Shown: positions 1 to 7,313 of the stretch, piece by piece | Layout of the letters: each line of letters opens with the position of its first letter | Position numbering within the stretch: the stretch's first letter is position 1 | Program-made: the position numbers and the translations under genes | Assembly (NCBI GenBank): GCA_038239365.1 | Contig: JBBSEU010000221.1 | Location: 1-10,311, forward strand | Source of the DNA: JBBRMW01 sp038239365 | GTDB taxonomy: Bacteria; Chloroflexota; Anaerolineae; Aggregatilineales; UBA2796 | Direction: 5' to 3' | Length of the DNA: 10,311 nt | The notes under the pieces: model-generated | Databases searched by the model: none | The model's input: only the letters and a program-made list of their open reading frames with translations | What the model was told of the DNA's origin: nothing

Positions 1-25
1 CTGGGACTTCTTACAGCGAACTTTA

Positions 26-136
26 TTATTTGACCTGCCCTTTAACGTCTCGTTCTCGCCGTTCTTTGGCGCTCTGCCTAACTTTCATCCCTGTGGTTGG
101 TAACTGTCGGGTGACTAATCCATTTTCATCAATCGC
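26..136 (-). other. In-frame open extension beyond the stop of the 195-aa gene
   Basis: Reading the minus strand past the TAA at 137-139, the same frame stays open for 36 sense codons and ends in two tandem TAA codons (26-28 and 23-25). The peptide runs AIDENGLVTRQLPTTG and then a Lys/Arg-rich tail, which looks protein-like rather than random. There are two explanations. The upstream gene may once have been 36 residues longer and gained a nonsense codon, or this may be chance: 36 open codons are not rare. No start codon with a convincing ribosome site is seen inside the stretch, and no terminator hairpin or other gene is visible in positions 1-136. Confidence 0.35.
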
Positions 137-724
137 TTATGTCACGTATCTGATTTCTTGCAAATCAAGCGCTTGGCCTTTCCTTGATCTAGCATAAGGC
201 CCCAATAGTGCTTCAAAATCAGGAATTGTATCCATTGGCTCATAAAATCCTTCAAAAGACGTGCTATTTAAGTCATTAAAAACATCAAGCAACAGTCGAA
301 CGCCGTTAATAACATCAGTTATTGGTTTCCAGCACAGCCGAGATGCCTGTAGCAATTCTCGGAACTGCTCTCTTGTGATCGCACCAGAACTCGTTAATGG
401 GTTCGCATAAAATTCATAGTCGTTTTCGCTATAACACTCTATCGATTTACCGCCATCACCCCATATACTGCCAATAAGTGCTTGACAGTCAGGAAAAAAA
501 CTGATGTGAAAGTTGGTTTCGACGGATTGATACCACCTCATAGTCTCATTTACGGACTGATTGATGGAAACGTCGCTATTGCCTTCTTTGGAAGCGAAAT
601 AATCTTGGTAAACGGCCAATCCTGTCAGAAAGGCGAGAATAGCATTCCCGCCAGAGGGCTTTCCTTCAGGATGACGATTTCTCAAGGTGTCGTAAGTACC
701 TTCGATTAAGACAAAGAATCCCAA
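137..724 (-). CDS. Hypothetical protein, 195 aa, second gene of the DUF262 cassette
   Basis: I do not recognise this family and assign no function. The start is TTG at 722-724, the first possible start after the upstream in-frame stop, with a GAGG ribosome site five bases before it. The protein is soluble and mildly acidic, with no signal peptide or clear membrane segment. It has a Trp/Tyr/Phe-rich middle (about residues 60-105) and helical stretches around residues 110-150, including an Arg-Glu-Gln-Phe-Arg-Glu-Leu-Leu run. The gene begins 14 bases after the DUF262 stop and so is probably co-transcribed and translationally coupled. Its codons are visibly more AT-rich than those of the genes to the right, which suggests later acquisition. 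The frame continues past its TAA stop (see 26-136), so this may be a truncated version. It could be a partner of the DUF262 protein; that is inferred only from position. Confidence 0.7.
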   Translation of the reverse strand: MGFFVLIEGTYDTLRNRHPEGKPSGGNAILAFLTGLAVYQDYFASKEGNSDVSINQSVNETMRWYQSVETNFHISFFPDCQALIGSIWGDGGKSIECYSENDYEFYANPLTSSGAITREQFRELLQASRLCWKPITDVINGVRLLLDVFNDLNSTSFEGFYEPMDTIPDFEALLGPYARSRKGQALDLQEIRYVT

Positions 725-729
725 TTTCG

Positions 730-733
730 CCTC
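730..733 (-). promoter_or_regulatory. Ribosome binding site deciding the TTG start
   Basis: On the minus strand GAGG is followed by five bases and then TTG (722-724). No ATG or GTG lies between this site and the upstream in-frame stop, so the site supports TTG initiation. It lies between the DUF262 stop codon and the downstream gene, a typical arrangement for coupled translation. Confidence 0.55.
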
Positions 734-738
734 AAAAT

Positions 739-2349
739 TTACAGTCCCGCCAACTCATGCAATCGCCCCGCAATCAATTCGGCCCGTTCGCGCAAAAAGG
801 CCGGGTAATCATTTCTGAACAACGCCGCTGATCGATCTGTTGGGAGCAAATGACTCGTCAGCGATTCATCGAGTGCGGGGTTCGCTTCGGCGAAATCGGC
901 AAGGTAAACAGATGGCAGTTTGCCGTTCATAATGGCGTGGAGCGTCGGTGTGATGAACAACGCATTCATCACCATATCCGATTCGTGTACGCCTTTCAGT
1001 ACACTTCGTGAGAAAACGAGCCGCCGATCTATTTTGCTGGTCGGGGCAAGTACCGCCTCATCAATTTTGAGCGGCTGATTGTCGATGAAATCACGCGGCT
1101 CGGAGAGCGCCAACAGGCAGTACACCGCGTTTTTGAGCGCGCTGCCCCGTTCGATGCGAAGTTTGAGTAGATCGTTGGCCGAAGCGACAGCGCGGGTTGA
1201 CAGGTTGAGCGGTTGTCCGGCGATTAGCGCGTCCATAACTTCGATGCGATCCCGCGCCATGAGAGTCGTTGCCGATTGAGCGTAGCGCCCGGTGATCGCT
1301 GCCCGCCAAAACCATGCGCTCAACCCGTCGGTTTGCGACTGCGTGAGGGTTTCATCCGGCACTTTACAGAAAAAATAGATCAACAGCGGCAGCATGGCGC
1401 GATAGGGCAGCCACGTATACCGCTTGACACCCAACACCCCATATAGAAAATTAATGGCCGTGAACAACGCGCGTGCCATAACAGGCCATGCCGCCTCCAC
1501 TTCATCGATCAGGAGTTCAAGTTGTGCGGCCTGCGTCGCTGTACCGCGCACGAGCAGCGCCAACGTTTCGGTGACGATCTCCGGCTCAATCGCTCCGAAC
1601 GGGCTGGCCTCAAGGAACTGATTCAGATCAGTCCGAATCTTTTCGCGCAGATTAAAATCGGTTGACCAGGTTGAGGCGATGATCAGGTCGGCCAAACTGA
1701 GGCGTTTGCCACCCTGATTGATGCGCTTGAAAATATCGCACACATCATCGAGCGTCTTGTCTTCGACGACAATCACAGAAAACGGATAATTTTTGAAGCG
1801 CACCCGGCATTGTCGCACGCGCTTGCGCTGTTCATTGGTGAGTGCGTCCTCAATATCGTACCGATCATCATCCATCAGATCGCAAAAGGGGATGAAACGC
1901 GCTTCGTCGCCGCGTCGCAGCCGAAACTTGCAATCATCCAGATCGAAGCAAATATCGACATACAAACGTAGTTTTTCGAGCATTTCCGGGTCAGCGTCGG
2001 GATCAGCTTCATGGCGTTCGACGAGGCGGCGGGCATGACTGACCACGTACAGCGACGTGATCCGCTGCTGGCCGTCGAGGATGAACATCACTTCCTCAGT
2101 GGTACGCGGGGGTGGCAGCTTCAAGCCACCAATATCTCGAAAATATTTATTGTAGACAGTCGGCGCTTTCCAGAAGAAAAAGCTGCCGATGGGGAATTCT
2201 CGATAGACACTATCCAGCAGCGAAACGACTTTGTTGCGTTCCCAGACCCACGCCCGCTGAAAATCGGGAATCCGAAGCCGTCCGTCGTCAATAGATGACG
2301 CCAGACGTGGTAAATCCCAGCGGACTACTTCGATTTTGCTGGCCTGCAT
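739..2349 (-). CDS. DUF262 (GmrS/ParB-like) protein with degenerate HNH-type C-terminus
   Basis: The 536-aa protein has a clear N-terminal DUF262 domain: IPDFQRAWVW (27-36), the signature DGQQRITSL (92-100) and FKRINQGGKRLSLADLIIA (207-225). In GmrSD-type type IV restriction systems this fold binds and hydrolyses nucleotides and governs a DUF1524/HNH nuclease. The C-terminus follows the layout of the usual nuclease half: KIDRRLVFSRSVLK (439-452) sits where HHIFP is expected, then MNALFIT (461-467), GKLPSVYL (476-483) and HLLP (500-503). The paired His residues are replaced by Arg-Arg, and the second conserved Asn position reads Leu-His, so the nuclease is probably inactive. The ATG at 2347-2349 follows a good AAGGTGA ribosome site. 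The gene sits 50 bases after the YihY gene and directly before the 195-aa gene. Family assignment is firm; loss of nuclease activity is inferred from motif comparison by eye. Confidence 0.9.
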   Translation of the reverse strand: MQASKIEVVRWDLPRLASSIDDGRLRIPDFQRAWVWERNKVVSLLDSVYREFPIGSFFFWKAPTVYNKYFRDIGGLKLPPPRTTEEVMFILDGQQRITSLYVVSHARRLVERHEADPDADPEMLEKLRLYVDICFDLDDCKFRLRRGDEARFIPFCDLMDDDRYDIEDALTNEQRKRVRQCRVRFKNYPFSVIVVEDKTLDDVCDIFKRINQGGKRLSLADLIIASTWSTDFNLREKIRTDLNQFLEASPFGAIEPEIVTETLALLVRGTATQAAQLELLIDEVEAAWPVMARALFTAINFLYGVLGVKRYTWLPYRAMLPLLIYFFCKVPDETLTQSQTDGLSAWFWRAAITGRYAQSATTLMARDRIEVMDALIAGQPLNLSTRAVASANDLLKLRIERGSALKNAVYCLLALSEPRDFIDNQPLKIDEAVLAPTSKIDRRLVFSRSVLKGVHESDMVMNALFITPTLHAIMNGKLPSVYLADFAEANPALDESLTSHLLPTDRSAALFRNDYPAFLRERAELIAGRLHELAGL

Positions 2350-2368
2350 GGATCACCTTCCCATATCG

Positions 2369-2384
2369 GGAGTGATCATACTCC
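2369..2384. promoter_or_regulatory. Short inverted repeat upstream of the DUF262 gene
   Basis: The sequence GGAGTGATCATACTCC has five-base arms (GGAGT/ACTCC) around a six-base centre and contains the palindrome TGATCA. It lies in the 50-base gap between the YihY stop and the DUF262 start, about 20 bases before the start codon. It could be an operator or a small hairpin separating the cassette from the upstream gene. The arms are short and no U-run follows, so it does not qualify as an intrinsic terminator. Confidence 0.25.
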
Positions 2385-2399
2385 GTTTAGCGGGTGCTG

Positions 2400-3428
2400 T
2401 CAGGTTGCCTGCTTTTTCACTTCAGCGGCACGTTGATCGATGTCCGCGACTTTGTTAGGAGCATCCAGTGGCAGTTCGTCGGCGGGCTTGTTGATACACG
2501 GTTCTTGCACGACAACGGCAGGCGGGCGCTTGGCTAGCCAATCATCGGTAGCGACTGCACCCTCGGCACACAACGAGATAAAGCAGCCCGTCAGGTAAGT
2601 CCACGTCAGCAGGCCGAACACCGTTCCAAGCGATCCGTACATGAGGCCGAAGTTCGCCAGATGGCCCACATACCAGCCGAATAGATTCTTGCTCAGTTCC
2701 CAACCGATCCCGCCGATGAAGGCTGCTGGAAGCAGCGCGCGCCAGCGAATCTTATTGCGCGGAATCAAGCGAAACAGCATCGTGAACATAAGCGTGTTGA
2801 TGGTCAGCGGGAGCGCAACGGCGGCAATGCCAAGCAATGTTTTGGATAGGAACGATTCCGTACCCAGCAACTTATTGCTAACAATGGCAAATATCGTTGA
2901 AGCCACAATGGAAGTGATGATTAGCAGTGCCAGACTGAGCATCATCAAGACCCCGGTCAGCACCTGGAGAGGCCAAATGCGCTGGTGTTCATCGCGGAAA
3001 ATGCGACTCATGTTCCACTGCAAGTTCATAAACAACCCTGCACCACCATAGACCAAACTAAGAAAGCCAATGATCCCAAAACCGCTGCGCTGACTGATCG
3101 CCTGCTCAATATTTTCCTGAATCAACTGACTGGCACCACCCGGAATGAACTGATTCAGGATCGACTGCACCTGCACTTTGGCGCTCTCCGGGCCAAGCGC
3201 GAACGATGCTACCACAATCGCCAGCATCACCAGCGGAAATAGAGAAAAGACCGCCCAGTAGCCGAAAACAACTGCCTCCGTACTGCCTTTAGTGCTGAAG
3301 TTCTTGATTGCTTGTGCCACATAGGAAATGTAATTGTTTGTCCGCTTGTTCGCCCCATCCCAGATGCGGTAGCCGATGATTTGAAGGCGTTCGCTTAGCC
3401 CCTGTAAAAAGGTGGTTGATGTTGACAT
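2400..3428 (-). CDS. YihY/virulence factor BrkB family membrane protein
   Basis: With the start at ATG 3426-3428 the protein has 342 residues. It is an inner-membrane protein with about six hydrophobic segments (roughly 53-78, 117-136, 155-183, 196-219, 231-249, 263-290). Family hallmarks are the LQWNMSRIF stretch (136-144) and YGSLGTVFGLLTWTYLTG (264-281) ending in an AEG. The C-terminal tail from about residue 295 is hydrophilic, Pro- and charge-rich, and probably cytoplasmic. Members of this family have no agreed biochemical role; the old 'ribonuclease BN' name is a misassignment. The frame stays open upstream to 3572, but that extension would overlap the cmk start, has no family similarity and lacks a ribosome site, whereas an AGAGG lies ten bases before the chosen ATG. 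The gene is divergent from cmk and followed by the DUF262 cassette, with no obvious functional link. Confidence 0.9.
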   Translation of the reverse strand: MSTSTTFLQGLSERLQIIGYRIWDGANKRTNNYISYVAQAIKNFSTKGSTEAVVFGYWAVFSLFPLVMLAIVVASFALGPESAKVQVQSILNQFIPGGASQLIQENIEQAISQRSGFGIIGFLSLVYGGAGLFMNLQWNMSRIFRDEHQRIWPLQVLTGVLMMLSLALLIITSIVASTIFAIVSNKLLGTESFLSKTLLGIAAVALPLTINTLMFTMLFRLIPRNKIRWRALLPAAFIGGIGWELSKNLFGWYVGHLANFGLMYGSLGTVFGLLTWTYLTGCFISLCAEGAVATDDWLAKRPPAVVVQEPCINKPADELPLDAPNKVADIDQRAAEVKKQAT

Positions 3429-3555
3429 TTGATCCGAGCCTCTTTGAACAACCTCTACAGAAGCAAAAAGTGGGACACGAATTATTGTTCTTATCCACAC
3501 CGGGTACGGTATTATTAGGCGGGTTGCCGACGAGACAGACACAGGAGAATAGCGA
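3429..3555. promoter_or_regulatory. Divergent intergenic spacer between the YihY gene and cmk
   Basis: This 127-base gap must hold the promoters for both directions. Toward cmk the best match is TTGTTC (3485-3490) with TATTAT (3510-3515), but the 19-base spacer is long, so this is a weak call. Toward the YihY gene I see no convincing pair. The cmk ribosome site AGGAG lies eight bases before its GTG start. No operator-like palindrome stands out. Confidence 0.4.
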
Positions 3556-4239
3556 GTGCCTCTGCCACGCACAATTGCGATTGACGGACCTGCCGGGTCT
3601 GGGAAAAGCAGTGTTTCATCGCGGCTTGCACGCGAACTGGGCTATGTATTTGTTGATACGGGCGCGTTTTACCGCATGGTGACACTGGCCGCACTTGAGG
3701 CTAATCTTTTGGACAGCGATGAGGCGCAGATCGTGGCGCTGGTCAACCGCATTCAAATGGATATTCGCTCCGATGCAAGCGATGATCGGCAGTATACGGC
3801 GCTGTTAGATTGCCGCGACGTGACCGCTGGCATACGCGATGCAGCAGTTGACGCCAATGTTTCACGGCTCTCGGCCATGCCACAGGTACGCGCCCAGATC
3901 AACATTCAGCAGCGGGCGATTGCGGCACGCGGCGGCGTGATCATGGCCGGACGCGATATTGGAACCGTCGTACTGCCCGATGCTGATCTGAAACTGTATT
4001 TGGATGCGTCCTCTGACGCGCGGGCATTGCGTCGTTATCAGCAGTCTATAGCCGACGGACAGCCCGCCGATCTGGACGCGATTACCCAGGCGATGCGTGC
4101 CCGCGATACCTACGACAGCACGCGCAAAACCGCCCCATTGACGCAAGCGAGTGATGCTCATTACGTCGATACGGACGGCCTCACGATTGATGAAGTCGTG
4201 GATCGGATCAAGAAAATCATTCAGGATCGGCAGGCGTAA
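3556..4239 (+). CDS. cmk: Cytidylate kinase
   Basis: This cytosolic enzyme phosphorylates CMP and dCMP with ATP, feeding CTP and dCTP synthesis and recycling CMP from RNA and lipid turnover. The 227-aa length matches the usual size. Visible motifs are the P-loop GPAGSGKSS (11-19), the nucleotide-binding DTGAFYRM (34-41), AGRDIGTVVLPDADLKLYLDAS (131-152), the lid-region Arg pair in RARDTYDSTR (181-190) and the C-terminal APLTQASDAHYVDT (193-206). The GTG start is supported by AGGAG eight bases upstream and by P-loop position; a longer N-terminus is not expected for the family. The comEC start follows nine bases after the stop, so the two genes are probably one transcript. Confidence 0.97.
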   Translation: MPLPRTIAIDGPAGSGKSSVSSRLARELGYVFVDTGAFYRMVTLAALEANLLDSDEAQIVALVNRIQMDIRSDASDDRQYTALLDCRDVTAGIRDAAVDANVSRLSAMPQVRAQINIQQRAIAARGGVIMAGRDIGTVVLPDADLKLYLDASSDARALRRYQQSIADGQPADLDAITQAMRARDTYDSTRKTAPLTQASDAHYVDTDGLTIDEVVDRIKKIIQDRQA

Positions 4240-4248
4240 AACAATTTT

Positions 4249-6615
4249 ATGACGCTGCTTTGGCTGGTTGGCGCGTGGATTATCGGGATCGTAGCGGCCA
4301 TGCGCGCCGATCTGTCCATGAATCGGCCTGCTATCTGGTTAGTTGTGGCCGGAGCGGGACTCGTCGGGGCGGCATTAGCGCGGCGATCCCGAAACTGGCG
4401 ATTGCTGTTCGGGTGTGTGCTGGCCTTCGGGTTAGGCGCGTCTCGATTTGGCCTTAGCCAACACGTCGCAACCGAAAATGAACTCCTTGCCTACAATGAT
4501 CGCGGCTATGCTGATCTGACCGGCGTCATAGTCGATATGCCCGATGTGCGCGATACGACGCTTCATCTGCGTGTTGAGATGGAATCGATTCGTGATGGGA
4601 AAACCGAACACCCAATTAGCGGGCTAGCCCTCATCTATGCAAATCGGTTTGAGAGTTTCGCCTATGGGGATCGGATACGAGTTCAGGGGCAACCGATCAC
4701 GCCGCCGCAGTTCGATACCTTCTCGTACCGCGATTATCTGGCACGCGGCGGGGTCTATACAACAATCTTTGGCGCAAAAATTACCCGCTTGGCGACGGGT
4801 CAGGGCAATCCATTGCTTGCCTTATCGTTTGATTTGCGCGAACGGTCACATCAACTGATCAACCAGTTTTTACCGAGTCCACAATCGGCACTCTTGACGG
4901 GTATTTTGTTGGGTATCAACACCGATATTCCGCCAGAGGTGAGCAGTGCCTTCACACAAACGGGTACATCGCACATTATCGCTATCTCCGGCTCAAACAT
5001 CACGATTGTGGCCGGATTGTTATTGGTCTTGTTTGGGCGGCTGCGGAACAAAGCGTTATCGGCGCTGTTGATGCTGATCGGCTTGCTCGTCTACACGCTG
5101 TTTGTAGGCGCAAGTGCTTCTGTAGTGCGGGCGGCGATCATGGGTGGTCTGGCGATCATCGCGGCTCGGTTGGGGCGGCAAAACAGCGGACTCACGGCGC
5201 TGGCTTTCGCCGTGTGGGTGCAAACACTGATTAACCCATTGGTGATCGAAGATGTTGGGCTGATTCTGAGTGCGGGCGCGACGCTTGGTTTGATCCTGTT
5301 TTCTGAGCCATTGGAACGATGGGCGGAAAACGCGCTTAAACGGGTCTTCACCAATGACTCCGCGAAACTGGCCGCCAACATCCTGGCCGATTTTGTGCTG
5401 GTGACAATCGCCGCGCAGTTAACGACCTTGCCGATCATCTTCCTGATTTTCGGACGTTTTTCGGCGATCTCATTTTTAATCAACATTCTGATCGTCCCGG
5501 CGCAGGCGTCAATCATGTCGCTGGGGATTTTGAGCATTGTTTTAGGCGCGATTTTATTTCCAGTCGGGCAGTTCGTGGCCTGGCTGGTATTTTTGCCGCT
5601 AACCTACACATTGGCGATCATTCGAGCAGCAGCACAGCTTCCGGGAGCGTCGGTTGCGGTAAGTGTTGAGCCGGGCGCAGTGGTCGCCTATTATGTGATC
5701 CTTTTTGGAGCTTATATGTTTTTCAAGACGCCTGATCCCGAACAAAAGCGTTGGATTGGGCGGCTGCGACAGGCGATTACTACTCCGGCGCTGATCGCGT
5801 TCGGTGGTGCATTAGCGGTGTTGTTATGGGGAGTGGTGGTTTCGCGGCCAGATGGCAAGCTGCATGTGCTGTTTCTGGGCGTCGGCGATGGTAATGCAGT
5901 TTTGATCGGCACTCCGAATGGCGCACACATCCTCATCGATGGCGGACCAAACCCAACGCGATTGCGAACCGCATTGGGCGATCATCTACCATTTTATCAA
6001 CGTGATCTCGATCTGGTCATCCTGACGCAACCCAAAACGAGCGCGCTTGCGGCACTGCCGTCGCTGTTCAGCCGCTACCTGCCGCGTGCGGTGTTAACCA
6101 ATGGTCAGATCGATAACAGCGATGCGTACCGGGCACTGACCGAGGCGTTTGATGCAGCCAACATTAAGCCAATGGCGATCACAGCCGGTTATCAGGTTCA
6201 GACCGATGACGGCGTGGCGATCCAGGTGGTGCATCCGCAAACGACACCCGAAGCCGATATGAAACCGGAAGATGCGGCACTCGTTTTACGGGTGACCTAT
6301 GGTGGTGCGTCGTTTCTGCTGACGCCGGAACTATCCGAAGACGCAGAGGCCGTGATGATGAACGAGGGTTGGTACGTCGGCGCAACTGTCCTGCAACTGC
6401 CGTCTCATGCCCAGGATGTATCGAACGGTGAAACATTCTTGAAGGCGGCCTCACCACAGGTTGCCGTCATCGAAGCCGAACCGGGCAGTCGCAATCTACC
6501 GTCCGATCTGGCAATCAAACGGCTAGGGAACATACCCATTTATCGCACTGATCAAAGCGGCACGATTGAGATCACAACGGACGGCAAAACATTGTGGGTT
6601 AGCAAAGGGCGCTAA
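4249..6615 (+). CDS. comEC: ComEC/Rec2-type DNA-uptake channel with degenerate metallo-beta-lactamase domain
   Basis: The 788-aa polytopic membrane protein is of normal family length. Two or three N-terminal membrane segments are followed by a DUF4131-type soluble region (about 75-180), then the competence domain with LLTGILLGINTDIPPEVSSAF (215-235) and GTSHIIAISGSNITIV (239-254), and many membrane helices to about residue 530. The C-terminus (537-788) has the metallo-beta-lactamase scaffold: LGVGDGNAVLI (543-553) and LIDGG (562-566). The expected metal-binding THxHxDH reads TQPKTSA (593-599), the usual GD after the LLT strand reads PE (693-694), and the HHGS site reads SHAQ (719-722). The membrane channel is therefore plausible, while a zinc nuclease activity is not. 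The start ATG is nine bases after cmk with only a weak ribosome site, so translational coupling is likely. In the family this protein passes single-stranded DNA across the inner membrane. Confidence 0.92.
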   Translation: MTLLWLVGAWIIGIVAAMRADLSMNRPAIWLVVAGAGLVGAALARRSRNWRLLFGCVLAFGLGASRFGLSQHVATENELLAYNDRGYADLTGVIVDMPDVRDTTLHLRVEMESIRDGKTEHPISGLALIYANRFESFAYGDRIRVQGQPITPPQFDTFSYRDYLARGGVYTTIFGAKITRLATGQGNPLLALSFDLRERSHQLINQFLPSPQSALLTGILLGINTDIPPEVSSAFTQTGTSHIIAISGSNITIVAGLLLVLFGRLRNKALSALLMLIGLLVYTLFVGASASVVRAAIMGGLAIIAARLGRQNSGLTALAFAVWVQTLINPLVIEDVGLILSAGATLGLILFSEPLERWAENALKRVFTNDSAKLAANILADFVLVTIAAQLTTLPIIFLIFGRFSAISFLINILIVPAQASIMSLGILSIVLGAILFPVGQFVAWLVFLPLTYTLAIIRAAAQLPGASVAVSVEPGAVVAYYVILFGAYMFFKTPDPEQKRWIGRLRQAITTPALIAFGGALAVLLWGVVVSRPDGKLHVLFLGVGDGNAVLIGTPNGAHILIDGGPNPTRLRTALGDHLPFYQRDLDLVILTQPKTSALAALPSLFSRYLPRAVLTNGQIDNSDAYRALTEAFDAANIKPMAITAGYQVQTDDGVAIQVVHPQTTPEADMKPEDAALVLRVTYGGASFLLTPELSEDAEAVMMNEGWYVGATVLQLPSHAQDVSNGETFLKAASPQVAVIEAEPGSRNLPSDLAIKRLGNIPIYRTDQSGTIEITTDGKTLWVSKGR

Positions 6616-6616
6616 T

Positions 6617-7261
6617 TCACTCACAACCGTGCCGGCGCGCTCTTTCCTCGATAATACGTGCGACTTCAGTTATCGACTGTTCCAGAGTGTTATTGACGAC
6701 CCGGTGATCGGCTTTATCGACAAAAGCCAGTTCACGCACGCCGCGTTCCAGGCGCATCTGAATTTCTTCTTCGCTCATACCGCCGCGCTGGTGCAGGCGT
6801 TCGTTCAGCGTATCAATATCGGGTGGCTGAATGTAGATAATGATCACGTTAGCGGGGAACGCCAGCTTGAGTTTCTCAGCGCCGTTCACATCAATATCAG
6901 CGATGAGCAGTTCGCCCTGTTCAAGCAGTGTGCTTTCGATCTCACGGCGCGGCGTGCCGTAGAACTTGCCCGGATCGACTTCCTGATACTCGACAAAAGC
7001 TTTATCCCGGATCATCTGCTGAAACGTTTCAGTGGAGACAAAAAAATGTTCACGGCCTGGTTGTTCTGTCGCCCGAATCGCGCGCGTGGTGGCGGTGGGC
7101 ATCTGGCGCAATCGCCCGATGACGGCAATCGCCCCCTGCATGATCGCGTTTTTGCCAACCCCCGAAGGGCCAACCAGGACAAAGAGTAAGCCCGCGCATG
7201 GTCTTACTTCGGTCAAAGTGCCTCCCGCAGCAGGCGTGTCGAAAGCATGTTGTGTATTCAT
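6617..7261 (-). CDS. gmk: Guanylate kinase
   Basis: The enzyme converts GMP (or dGMP) and ATP to GDP and ADP in the cytosol, upstream of GTP, dGTP and the alarmones. Starting at ATG 7259-7261 the product has 214 residues. It shows the P-loop GPSGVGKNAIM (31-41), the GMP-binding TATTRAIRATEQPGREHFF (56-74), EYQEVDPGKFYGTPRREIE (91-109), the strand IADIDVNGAEKLK (120-132) and a lid region with RLHQRGGMSEEEIQMRL (155-171). The P-loop has Asn-Ala after GK where Ser/Thr or Gly-Thr is common. About 25 residues come before the core fold, longer than usual. The frame extends upstream to 7336, but that would run into the dgt gene and has no family similarity. The gene lies 52 bases after dgt, and its stop is one base from the comEC stop on the opposite strand. 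Confidence 0.95.
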   Translation of the reverse strand: MNTQHAFDTPAAGGTLTEVRPCAGLLFVLVGPSGVGKNAIMQGAIAVIGRLRQMPTATTRAIRATEQPGREHFFVSTETFQQMIRDKAFVEYQEVDPGKFYGTPRREIESTLLEQGELLIADIDVNGAEKLKLAFPANVIIIYIQPPDIDTLNERLHQRGGMSEEEIQMRLERGVRELAFVDKADHRVVNNTLEQSITEVARIIEERARRHGCE

Positions 7262-7267
7262 GTGCCT

Positions 7268-7273
7268 ATTGTA
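7268..7273 (-). promoter_or_regulatory. Candidate -10 element for gmk, possibly giving a leaderless transcript
   Basis: On the minus strand TACAAT (five of six consensus bases) ends six bases before the gmk ATG. A transcript starting about seven bases downstream would begin at or next to the A of the start codon. No good ribosome site precedes the ATG, which fits a leaderless message. The corresponding -35 (TGGATC, 7291-7296) is poor, so gmk may instead simply be read through from dgt. Confidence 0.25.
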
Positions 7274-7313
7274 ACAAATTGCACGAGAACGATCCACTTT
7301 TCGGCTTATTATC

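Noticed and set aside
482..709. 75-codon plus-strand open frame opposite the 195-aa gene
   Set aside because: It is short, and the minus-strand frame is longer, has a ribosome site and fits an operon.
3429..3572. Upstream extension of the YihY-family gene to 3572
   Set aside because: The extra 48 residues overlap the cmk start, have no family similarity and remove the space needed for divergent promoters.
6566..7189. 207-codon open frame on the plus strand
   Set aside because: It overlaps comEC's end and lies antisense to gmk, whose motifs are unmistakable; the translation resembles no protein family.
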